A stretch of 64,000 nt of DNA from Proteromonas lacertae (Eukaryota > Sar > Bigyra > Opalinata > Proteromonadidae), in assembly GCA_002245135.1 (NCBI GenBank), contig NGBS01000583.1, positions 496,001 to 560,000 on the forward strand, written 5' to 3'. Every line of letters begins with the position of its first letter. Position 1 is the first letter of the stretch. Below are positions 37,149-47,256 of this stretch, piece after piece. The position numbers and the translations under genes were made by a program. The notes beneath the pieces are model-generated. The model had not been told where the DNA came from and did not search any database. It worked only from the letters and a program-made list of their open reading frames with translations.

Positions 37149-38802
37149 ATGGTTAAGAGAAGAAAATTATTTTATGAAAATTGTACTATTTATTCTGTAT
37201 ATAATCAACACCCCAAAAAGATTGCTGTAGTTCTAGAAGCTAATGGAAATTGCTACCAGTTTATCAATTCAGAAGGAGAAATATGTAAGAAGTTGATAAA
37301 ATGTGCAGAGTGTCATCATAGGCCATATTTGAAAGATATACTAGAATTTAGAAATTTATATACTAATTTGCCAGTCTTATATACTGAAAATTCGAAACAT
37401 CCTAACATTCGTAATGTAGAATGTAAAAAGTTAATGTGGAGATGCACTCGAACCAATTGTGAATATGAAATAAAATATCCAATATTAAGATCATCCGAAG
37501 GATTGGCAAGAATCCATCTTACTGAAACTTGTAAAGAGATGCTGGTAGAATCTCCAATAATGTGTAAAATAAACGGTAGATATTATTATTATCCAATACA
37601 ACAGAATGTTTCATTAGAATCAATACCAGATAATTATAAAGCTTTATTTGCACTTTATTTTGCATGTATTTTATTATTATTATTGTGATTTTATATATAT
37701 AGTGAAGGATTGTCAAGTAAATGAGTTAAATGAATATATCGAAACACCATTATTAAAAAACACATGTAAATATGAAATAAAATTCAATACTGGTGAAGAA
37801 GATTGTTTGGATTGTTTTAATCTATTAAATACTGAATACTATATGAATAAAAACAAAGAAATGTTATTATTAATTGATGAAATTGATGATAAAATATACA
37901 GAGTTAATTTGGATGAATATAAAATTAAAAGTGTTGAAGTTACAGTAAAGAATTCATTTTTATATTTTAAATATGATGGAATGTTATTTGTAGTATATAC
38001 AACTCCAGAAAAATATTACACATTTCATAAACATAGTATACCATCGAAAGTACAATTATTTGATAACTCATTATTTGATATTAATGAGATTATCATTCAT
38101 ATATTTTCCTTATATTCATTTAACGAAGAGATATTAAAGAAAAGGTTTGAAGTAGATGATCCAAAGAATGCTTATTTAGATTATCCAATTTATAATGATG
38201 TAATCTTTAGAAAGGATAAAATAGAAGGTGATACACATTCTATGCTATCTTCATTTGATTATTCTTCGTCACTTATACCATCGTCATCATTAAAATACTT
38301 AGAAGAAAAAGAAAAAGAGAAAGAGAAAGAATCAAAGCAATCATTTAGAATTCTTGAATGTCAAAATGTTCCCCGTGTTGGTGAGTTTATATTATATTCC
38401 AATAAGTCAATAAGAGTATTATTTCGTGATAGATGTCTACTAAGAATGAATAATAACACTAATATAGTGAATATGATATTACCAAATGCAAAACAAGTTG
38501 AAATGTTAATTGAAGAAGGATATTATACCTATCCACAGTATATTAAACCAACAATAGAGTTTCAAACATGGGTATCTAGAACACCTGAAGAAAGAGAAAA
38601 CATAGCCAAAATGGAATATGAAAGAGAGAAAATGGTTAATGATACAATTGAAGAGAATAGATTGTTTTTACTGAAGAATAGTAAAGAAAAGAAAATAACA
38701 GGTGATATTTTAAAAAATATGTCAAATAGAGAATTGAAACAGTATTTTAATAAAACTCAAAAAGAAATAAAGGATTATATGGATTATTTAGATAGAAAAT
38801 AG
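37149..38802 (+). CDS. C5orf34-like protein in the inverted-repeat spacer
   Basis: Two exons joined across intron 37666-37702 (LYFALKDCQVNELNEY), about 538 residues. The N-terminal part has Cys pairs (KCAECHHRPY, CTRTNCEYEIKYP). The C-terminal part QNVPRVGEFILYSNKSIRVLF matches the conserved C-terminal region of vertebrate C5orf34 (PSVGRFLAYSDDKVHAIF) and continues with a polo-box-like pattern and TWVSR. A coiled coil ends the protein. The molecular role of C5orf34 is poorly known. The gene is single-copy within this window and is flanked on both sides by the inverted repeat arms. Confidence 0.6.
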
Positions 38803-38927
38803 TCATTTATAACTAATCTTGTGTAATTTTGTTAATCTTCTGTTATTAATCAACATCAACATAAAATATTTACAATATTATGTTAATAAGCACATAATAA
38901 TATAATATTACCGGTTTAATGGAATTT

Positions 38928-40675
38928 TTATAACAAATCACTCTGAATTTCAATTGAAGGATAACTCGATTTTATCTCGTCAATTATAGATTTATCTGTT
39001 ATTTTCTTGTTTCGTTTCAGATTTAAACTACTCAGATTAGGTAGATAGTCAAGATGTACTTTCAAGTAGCTTAATGCTTCATCATCTATATCATTGTCTA
39101 TTTATACAATATTATAGTATATATATATATATATATATATATATCATACAAGATAAATCCAGTTTAATTAATGATGGAAACATATAGAAGTGATCACAAA
39201 GATTCTTTAAATCACTACTACTTAGATTAGCCCAAATCAATGAAAAACCTTTTTCTTCATTTAAGCATTTAAACAATTTACTGTGAAATTGATTATTACT
39301 CAAATCTAATTTAAAATCACTCAATAATTTACTTTTCATATTTGGAACTAAATAAGCGATTTTCACAAATAAATAAAACAATTTATCTTCAGTCTTTCGA
39401 TTATATTCTCGAACTAATTGACCTACAATTCGACGATTACTGATTATTATATTCACCGTATTTTCATCTATATTACTATCTAATAAAGATTTCACTTGAT
39501 CGATTGTTAAATCATTCGTTGTATTGATTGTATCACTTATATTCAATGATTGAGATAAAGTCTCACTTATTGTTGAATTGAATTTTTGTTTTCTTCGAAT
39601 TACTTTGTCTTCACTTTTTATAGATGGACATTCAGGAATATAAACTGGTAAATATCGAATCGTTGACTTTAATTTTTCAATTAGATCATTTATATTATAT
39701 CGATTTTTAGGATTTATATTGATTAAATGATCGATTATATCATTCAATTGTTCATTGTTTTTACCTTTTAATCGAATGTGATTTCCATTTATTATCGAGT
39801 TTATTAATATATTATAACTTTCATTATTAAAAGGATTACATCCACCACTGTAAATGTATAACATTATACATCCAATACTCCAAATATCACTTTTGTTACT
39901 CATTTCTTCATTCTTTAGATTCTCGGGACTTGAATATTCGATTGTATCTATCGATGGATAATATATACTATCTTTATATAACACATTCTTATTGCCATCA
40001 CTCAAATAGATTCTACTCTCATTCTCTAATAAAATATTACTTGGTTTTATATTGTTATGAATCTCATTTATTTCATTTAAGTATTTTATTCCTTCACAAA
40101 TTTGATTTAATATATTATAAATATCTTCATTGTTTCCAAGTAATAAATCAAATTTTACATGTTCTAAACTTCCACATCGATAATAAGGCATTGTTATAAA
40201 CAATAAATAGTCTTCTTTTATATAACTCACTGATAACTCACTCAAAACACTATTCTTAGCTTTTTTACACTTTTCTATCTATATATTTTACATTATCACA
40301 TTATATGTTTATACATAGTTATCAATATTCTCTTCTTTCAAACCTGCTACACTCACTAATTTTAACACTTTGTCTTTTTCATCCACTTTAGTCTGATATA
40401 CTACACTTGTTGGTTTTAGTGACAGTAAAGCAATAAACTAATCAAACATTATTCAACAAATATATACTCGAAAACTAGAAACTGGACAATGAGTCTAAAA
40501 ACAAAACAAATAACAATCATATAAAATATACAAGATTAAAAGGCATTGGAATATTAACACTAGGAGTAGAGGGTGTCATAGAACAAGAACTTGGTAAAAG
40601 AATACCTTCGTCTCCTGAACTATCTTCATCTTCTTCTACATAACGAACTTTCGCACCACTATTTGAGTAATTCAT
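38928..40675 (-). CDS. Pseudokinase with LRR-like C-terminus, copy 2
   Basis: Encodes the same protein as the gene at 35267 with no difference seen in the main 377-residue exon, including HNN for HRD, and the same introns and AT run. Transcribed toward the spacer, so the two copies converge on the C5orf34-like gene. The full coding sequence, including start and stop, is within the repeat arm, so both copies should be expressible if the upstream 90 bp plus the U1 region suffices as promoter. Confidence 0.75.
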
Positions 40676-40771
40676 TCAATTAGATATGATGTAAAAGAAG
40701 AAAAAAGAAAGAAAATAAAGTAATTAATTTAAGATATTTTGGTCGTTACTTTTCTTCATTTTATTATTTTT

Positions 40772-40920
40772 GGACTTTTAGTCCTACCAAAAATTATGCA
40801 GTGTGTTAACCCGCAAGCGGTGATAACACTAAAGGTTTACGGACGCCTGAGTGCAATGGCCCGCTCCCCCCTAGGACAGTTGTCTGCTTGTTCACAACCA
40901 TGCCCCTGCCAGGTAAGTAT
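40772..40920 (-). ncRNA. U1: U1 snRNA gene, copy 2
   Basis: Exact reverse-complement duplicate of the U1 gene at 35022, base for base over 149 nt: 5' ACTTACCTG, loop II ATTGCACTC, Sm site AATTTTTGG and the terminal stem-loop are all intact. More than 120 bp upstream is also identical, so whatever promoter copy 1 uses is likely shared. Confidence 0.96.
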
Positions 40921-41044
40921 GAAAATTTACTTTATTTTTATTTTTAAATATATTATTCATTCATATGAATTATTTTATGGCTTTTCATTTTAACTCTTTT
41001 TTTCACAAAATTCATTGCTTATATACAATATTTATTTACTTTTA

Positions 41045-41359
41045 TCATTCTTGTTCTAATACCACTTCATCACGAATTATCCCATAGAATCTTTGAGGTT
41101 CTTTTGAAGAAGAATAAGCATAATACACCCAACCCAAGTGTTTCCCACATAAACAATGCAAATACTTGTAAAAATAGCCACTGAACCAACAATTCTGAGT
41201 ACTAACTGGGCCAGTTATGAAAGTAGAAGCAGAAATTGAACTTACACAGTATAAGTTGAATACACATCCATAAAGATTGGCAAATATGTTGTGCTTTAAA
41301 GATATTCCATCACGCATATTTCCTATCTCACTTTCACAATCACTACAAATTAAATTCAT
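41045..41359 (-). CDS. Free-standing CULT-domain ORF (partial cereblon copy)
   Basis: An intact 104-codon frame beginning MNLICSDCESEIGNMRDG, at an ATG one base inside the repeat edge, and ending at the cereblon stop. It keeps the whole CULT domain (zinc cysteines, WFSGYFY, HLGWVYY, RFYG) but lacks the Lon-like and linker parts, so it cannot bind DDB1 as cereblon does. It differs from the parent by one residue (Thr for Ile in ISAST-FITG) and one silent change. Expression is unproven: the nearest upstream sequence is the Hsp70-like gene, 8 bp away. It may be a young functional gene, a passenger of the duplication, or part of a longer transcript. Confidence 0.6.
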   Translation of the reverse strand: MNLICSDCESEIGNMRDGISLKHNIFANLYGCVFNLYCVSSISASTFITGPVSTQNCWFSGYFYKYLHCLCGKHLGWVYYAYSSSKEPQRFYGIIRDEVVLEQE

Positions 41360-41367
41360 TTACACTA

Positions 41368-42372
41368 TTATAAATCATCTACACAATTCACATAACTCCA
41401 ATTATTCTTATACTCTCTATAATATTTCATAGCTCCTTCAACTACAGTGTATTGTGGTTGATTATCTAATATATCACAGTGACTAAACATTTCAGAAAAG
41501 AAATCTTTTATTAAATACAATTTAGTACAACCTCCAATTAAAATTACATAATCAATTTCATTTTTATCCACAAATAACTCAGCCAATAGTTCATTAATAC
41601 TTCCATTTATTCTTTCCAACAAATCACTATTCAATTCGCTCAATAATTTTCTATCAATTTTATATTCTTTAATTATATTACTTTCTGTAGGAATGTCAAC
41701 ATATCCTATTCTGTTTTTGTTTATATTTAACTTTGCAGTTTCACATTGATGATATAACACTCCTGTTTTTGGATGGATTATTCCAGATGAAGTTTTATAT
41801 TTATTAATACAATAATTACATATAGAATAGGTTATATTATCTCCACCAATACTATAGTCTATTTTGTAACCATATATAATTATCTTTTTATCTTTAAAAT
41901 CAGTTAAAAGAAGAGTAATATCAAATTTTGATTTACCTATATTACAAATCAATATTTTTGAATTTAGATTTATTTTATCTTCTGAAATATAATAAAATAA
42001 TGATGCTATTGGTTCAATAATTTCATCTTTAATCTGAAATTGTGCTTCTTTACAACTTTCCTTCATTAATTTAACTTGATATTCATTAAATGCTACTGGG
42101 AATATCAAAACACATTTAAAAGCTTTGTATTTACTCAAGTGACACACTCGACATATTTCTTCTCTTAATTTCATAAACATATCCTTCAATTTATTCCTAA
42201 TTGACTTATATTGATCTGATGTATAAAATAAATATGAACTTGATGGATTCAAATATATAGATGTAGGAAAATCCTTTTTGGTAACGCTAGAATGAAAAGA
42301 AAGAGAAGTAGTTGATGAAGGGGATTCATATTTGATATACCAATTGGAACCAGAACAATCGATGATAATCAT
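41368..42372 (-). CDS. Hsp70-like ATPase-domain protein, diverged
   Basis: Single exon of 334 residues with Hsp70/actin-fold order: MIIIDCSGS (phosphate 1), EPIASLFYY, ILICNIGKSKFDITLL (phosphate 2, GGG changed to GKS and Asp to Asn), YSIGGDNIT, and LIGGCTKLYLI (adenosine site). Only the nucleotide-binding domain is present; there is no substrate-binding domain. Conserved catalytic residues are altered, so ATP hydrolysis is doubtful. Human HSPA13 is also NBD-only, but close kinship is not claimed. The stop codon is 8 bp from the inverted-repeat edge, so 3' truncation by the rearrangement is possible. Confidence 0.65.
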   Translation of the reverse strand: MIIIDCSGSNWYIKYESPSSTTSLSFHSSVTKKDFPTSIYLNPSSSYLFYTSDQYKSIRNKLKDMFMKLREEICRVCHLSKYKAFKCVLIFPVAFNEYQVKLMKESCKEAQFQIKDEIIEPIASLFYYISEDKINLNSKILICNIGKSKFDITLLLTDFKDKKIIIYGYKIDYSIGGDNITYSICNYCINKYKTSSGIIHPKTGVLYHQCETAKLNINKNRIGYVDIPTESNIIKEYKIDRKLLSELNSDLLERINGSINELLAELFVDKNEIDYVILIGGCTKLYLIKDFFSEMFSHCDILDNQPQYTVVEGAMKYYREYKNNWSYVNCVDDL

Positions 42373-42510
42373 ACTATACAAAACTATAAAGTATTAATAT
42401 GCTGTTTTGATAAGAATAATTTTAATTTTTAAAAATATACCCGTTTTTCATTTCTATTTTGAAATACTTATTGATTGTATTATATCCCTAAAAAACATTC
42501 ATTAAATTAT

Positions 42511-43251
42511 TCAGGCCATTAGTTTATGACAAATTAAGCATTTCATACCATTCTTTTTCCAAAAATGCTTCAAACAATCTAAATGAATCAATACTCTGCA
42601 GTTACATTTTCTACCTTTCGTTTTAACTCCATTACCTACTCCAATATCTGTTAAACACAATGTGCATTCTCCTTCTTCACCAGCTACGATTGGAATGCAA
42701 TACTCAGATATATCTGATGATATTTCAGAACCTTCTAAAGATACTCTCAATATACCTCTTGACATTCCCGTTTCTTTATTTGTTTGAGTCATGTCTAAAT
42801 TATATTCATTAAATAATACTATCAAGATCTATAGAATATGTATTTCCTGATATATCTATTTCAAAATGATTTTCATGGGATGAATAATGATCTTCCAGTA
42901 TATTTGAAGAATTGTAGTCATAGGGAGCTGGAACTTCGTCATTACATGTCCAGAACCACCTTGCTTTAATAAAATAATCTTTAAATAATATACAATTTAA
43001 TTTTACTTCCCTAATTGCATAAGTCACTCCACCCTTTTTCATCTCCTTTGATGCTAAATCTATTTCAACGCTATTGTACTATTAACTCAAATTATACTAT
43101 TCTCCATCTTCCCCATCATAGTCTAATGTAAACATCCCACTTTCTATAGCACTTGTTACTAATATCTGTTCATCTATTAACGGTTATCATGAACCGGATA
43201 TATACAGTCATCAAATGGAATCCAATCACCTTCAAAACAAAACTCAAACAT
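42511..43251 (-). CDS. WWE-WWE-RING protein (putative E3 ubiquitin ligase)
   Basis: Four exons starting MFEFCFEGDWIPFDD. Two WWE-like modules: the first around GDWIPFDDYEQILVTSAIE and VEIDLASKEM, the second around RWFWTCNDEVPAPYD, NILEDHY and IDLDNMTQTNKETGMSRG (compare m.Q.N..tg..R). WWE domains bind poly-ADP-ribose or iso-ADP-ribose. The C-terminus is a variant RING: CTLC, CNC, IHLDC and CLIC. WWE-WWE-RING order is the start of the Deltex family, but the Deltex C-terminal domain is absent; RNF146 has RING-WWE. It would ubiquitinate ADP-ribosylated proteins. Start codons of this gene and MLH1 are 75 bp apart, divergent. Confidence 0.65.
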
Positions 43252-43326
43252 TTTTACTTACACAAGCCTAATTAATACAAGTTGTGTATTGTATTAAGTG
43301 TATTTAAAATCCCTCCAAAACTCAAA

Positions 43327-45661
43327 ATGGAAGAACACCTGTATTTCTCAATAGTTATAACAGTAATAGTATTCAAAAACTTGACGAAGCTGTTGTAAAT
43401 AGAATAGCAGCCGGAGAAGTCGTTCATCGACCAGCTTCTGCATTTAAAGAAATGTTAGAGAATTCAATAGACGCAAAATCTACATCCATCTCTGTTGTTA
43501 CGAAAAATGGTGGTTTAAAAATGCTGCAGATAAAAGACGATGGATGTGGAATTAGTGTATGAATATAATTGCTATTAGTATATAGAAAGCTGATTTACCG
43601 TTAGTATGTGAAAGATTTGCAACAAGTAAACTCCAAAAATACGAAGATTTAGAAGAAGTCAGTACATTTGGTTTTCGAGGAGAAGCATTAGCTTCAATCA
43701 GTCATGTAAGTCATTTATCCATAATAACCAAAACAGAATCATCATCCTGTGCATATAAAGCCAAATATGAAGATGGTAAAATGTTAAATGGAATTGAATT
43801 ATGTGCAGGAAAAAGAGGAACAATAATCAACGTGGAAGACTTATTTTATAATGTTCCAACTAGATCAAATGTAATGAAAAATAGCAATGAAGAATATAAA
43901 TTAGTATTAGAAATAATGACAAATTATAGTATATATTACAGTAATAAAGGAATTGGATTTGACTGTAAAAAAGTATATATATATTATCAATTAATATATT
44001 AATTAGTTTGGCTCGAAATCATATGATCTACGAATACCTCCAAGTGCATCAATCAAAGATGCCATAGGAATGACATATGGTAAAGATATATCCAATAACA
44101 TAATAGAAATATCCTTCAATTCAAAAGACAATCCAATAATCCCATCAGACAATCCAGTAGAAGAAGATGAAGGAATAATCTATAAAGATACTCAAAGTAA
44201 AATACCAAATATTTCATTCAATATTAATGGATATATATCTAATGCAAATTATAAAAATAAACACAATATATTTATACTATTTATTAATGGAAGGTTAGTG
44301 AATAGTAATGTATTAAAGAAAGGAGTGTTGAGTGTTTATAGTAATTATTTACCTAAAGGCTTTCATCCCTTTATATTTCTAAGTATTGAAATGCCTTTAA
44401 GAGATGTTGATGTTAATGTTCATCCTAGTAAAAAGGAGGTAAGATTTCTATATGAGAATGATATATGTTTATTATTACAGACAAATGTACAGAAATTATT
44501 AAGTGAAAGTGGTAATGAAAGATTATTTGAAACAAAAGAATTGATTATCAATAATGATAATCTTAATCATTTAGATTCAAATAAATCAATGATAAATGCA
44601 GTAAAGCCTAGGAAAAGAAATAATGGCAATATGTCACAATCAAAACTATTATCTTCATCTTCTTCTTCTTCTACTAAGAAATTGAGAATTGATAATAATG
44701 AAAATAATATTTTTAATAAAAATAATATAATATACAGTCACGATGTATGTAGAAATGATCCAAGCCAACCTCGAGCTGAAATGGATAAATATCTCTATTT
44801 ACAACAAAGCCAATCTTATAAAGATATTGACGAATCAAATATTCCTAAATTATATAAAAGAATTAGTAGAATTCCATTAACTAGTATAGAAAGCATGATA
44901 GAAATGATTGAAAAGAATAATGTGATAGAATATACTGATTTATTAAGGCATAGTAGTTATGTGGGTAATATAAATGGTAATTACATCCTGTTTCAAAATG
45001 ATACAAATTTATATCTATTAAATATCAAGAAAATGATGTATATATATATTTATTTAATTATATATATATAAATAGTTATTCTTTGTTTTATCAATTGTTC
45101 CTATTCAATTTTTCCACCTATGATCCAATTATCTTTACCAACCATCTTCCAATAAAAAGCCTAATAAATAAAGGAAAAGAGTTAATAGATAAAGATATTA
45201 TAATAGATAATAATATTGATGAATTATGTGAGTTATTATATAGTAAGAGATATATGTTAGTTGATTATTTCTCAATTGGAATTGTTATAGATAATGATAA
45301 TGATAATAATAGTAAAGAATATGCTTTATCTGAATTACCTCAAGTTATATTGGGTTATTATCCTAATTATAGATATTTGCCAATATTCTTGTATAAATTG
45401 AGTAGGAATATTAATTGGAATAATGAGAGTGAGTGTTTAAATGGAATTATGAAGTTATTGAGTGAATTTTATAGTAATTTAAATAGTGATAATATTAGAA
45501 GGGATGGTGAAAATGATAAAATGAAAGATATTGATTTTATAATTCAACATTTTATCTATCCTCCCATTAGAGATGCATATATCTTTGATAGAAATGATAA
45601 AAATAATATAATAAATGTAGTCTCAACTCATGATTTGTATAAAATATTTGATAGATGTTAA
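43327..45661 (+). CDS. MLH1: DNA mismatch repair protein MLH1
   Basis: Five exons; exon 1 codes only MEEHL before a short intron. GHKL ATPase motifs: [27 protein letters not shown] and [13 protein letters not shown], then the phrase NGYISNANY and [12 protein letters not shown] typical of MutL N-terminal domains. A Ser/Lys/Asn-rich linker precedes the dimerisation domain, which ends [11 protein letters not shown], the MLH1-specific C-terminus (human LPDLYKVFERC). The PMS2-type endonuclease motif is absent, as expected for MLH1. Acts with MSH2-containing complexes in the nucleus. The linker is short, giving a protein near 720 residues. Confidence 0.95.
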
Positions 45662-45796
45662 ATACTATATGTGTTTCTTTTTTATTGTGTTTTTTGATAA
45701 TACAAATAAATCTAAGTATATTAAAATGAAATTATGTTGTTAAAGATTCAGAAAAATAAAAAGAAAGAATATATTAAATGTAAATATTAATAATAT

Positions 45797-47222
45797 CTAA
45801 AGATTACTTTCATCATAATAATAGAAATGGTTTAATTTCTTTCCACATTTTGCACAACTGTATGTTTTATTATCTTCTATTTCTTCTATTTTCATACACT
45901 TACCATGAAAACAATTACCACATGATTTACAAAATATTGCATTGTATATTCCACATTGTTCTTTACATATATGACATTTCTTAGTACTTATATTTAATAA
46001 AATATCTGTATATTCTATTGACTTTGGACTAATGTTAGGAAACATAAATTCTTTAGAATTCTGATGTTTATTTTTTTTGTTTTTTATCACTCTTGAAACA
46101 CTTAAATTATCTATCCAACTCTTCTCGTCCTTCAATGATTGTACAAAACCTAATGGATCAGCAAAGTACTGTAAATGTTTATCAAGAAAACTATCACAAT
46201 CTAATGACATTTTAACATATTCAGAAATGTTTTTCATATTTTCATTATTCTTTTTCATTACCAATTCACAGGATTCATTACAAAAGTAAGAATATAAGAA
46301 ATGAAATGAACTTGAAAATTCTTTTAAATCATGTTGAAAATCAGATTTTGACATTCCTTCTGGTGAATTTAAAGGATGATCTTTATAGAAATCGTAGAAT
46401 GCATAATACTAAAAATAATAAATAAATAAGAAGAAATACAGATTTTAAAGCGTGAGACATAACAGAAGCTATTTCTTCTCGATTAAAGCAACAACTACCA
46501 GTGTTTAAATCAACGTCATTCACTACACTAAGTGTCACAAACATTGAGTTCTCTTTTGGTGGATAATTAAATTCTTTTCTCATATAAAATCTTATAATGG
46601 ATGATAAATAATTACCATATAAATCAGATAGTGGTCTTGCAACATCTGGAGTGATTAAAGTTTGAAATAATGATAAGAAATAAGATGAACAATTACAAAT
46701 CTCTGAATTCCTATACATTTCATTACATACTCCATCCAAATATGCAATAAATGAATTAATTAGATTGTTAAATTGTTGATGTTTTTTATCAGCTAATCTT
46801 GATCTAATTATACTGTATTCATTATTTATTTTATTCAATATTACAATTATCGTTTTTATATCTTTTTCAGAATTATCAATATTTTCATTGGGTGTTAAAA
46901 TAGTTGAGAAATCATACTTTCTAAATCTTACTCTCTTTTCTTTCCTTGTTATTAATGGAGTTTTATCTTTTGGAGCTGTTTGTTTTTCACGGTTTTCTAA
47001 ATTCTGTGACATATATTCACCTTCAACATAGTGATTTAAATGATATAACAAAAAATCACCATCACTTAATTCATTTACATTTTTATTCTCTATATCATGG
47101 ATATTGTTATTTGTAAATAATTCTTTTTGTATATTCATTAATTGTTTTAATGTTTTTGAGAATACTATTCCACTGGATGTTTGTATTTCAATCGAGCCAA
47201 ATATATTCCTCCTATTTCTCTC

Positions 47223-47256
<34 letters not shown>

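Larger units (their letters stand above)
38928..41360 (-). repeat. Right arm of the 2.4-kb inverted repeat
   Basis: Reverse complement of 34582-37014 with two mismatches found. The inner edge coincides with the stop codon of the second pseudokinase copy; the outer edge ends 8 bp from the stop codon of the Hsp70-like gene. The sequence outside both edges shows no continued match. Confidence 0.97.
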
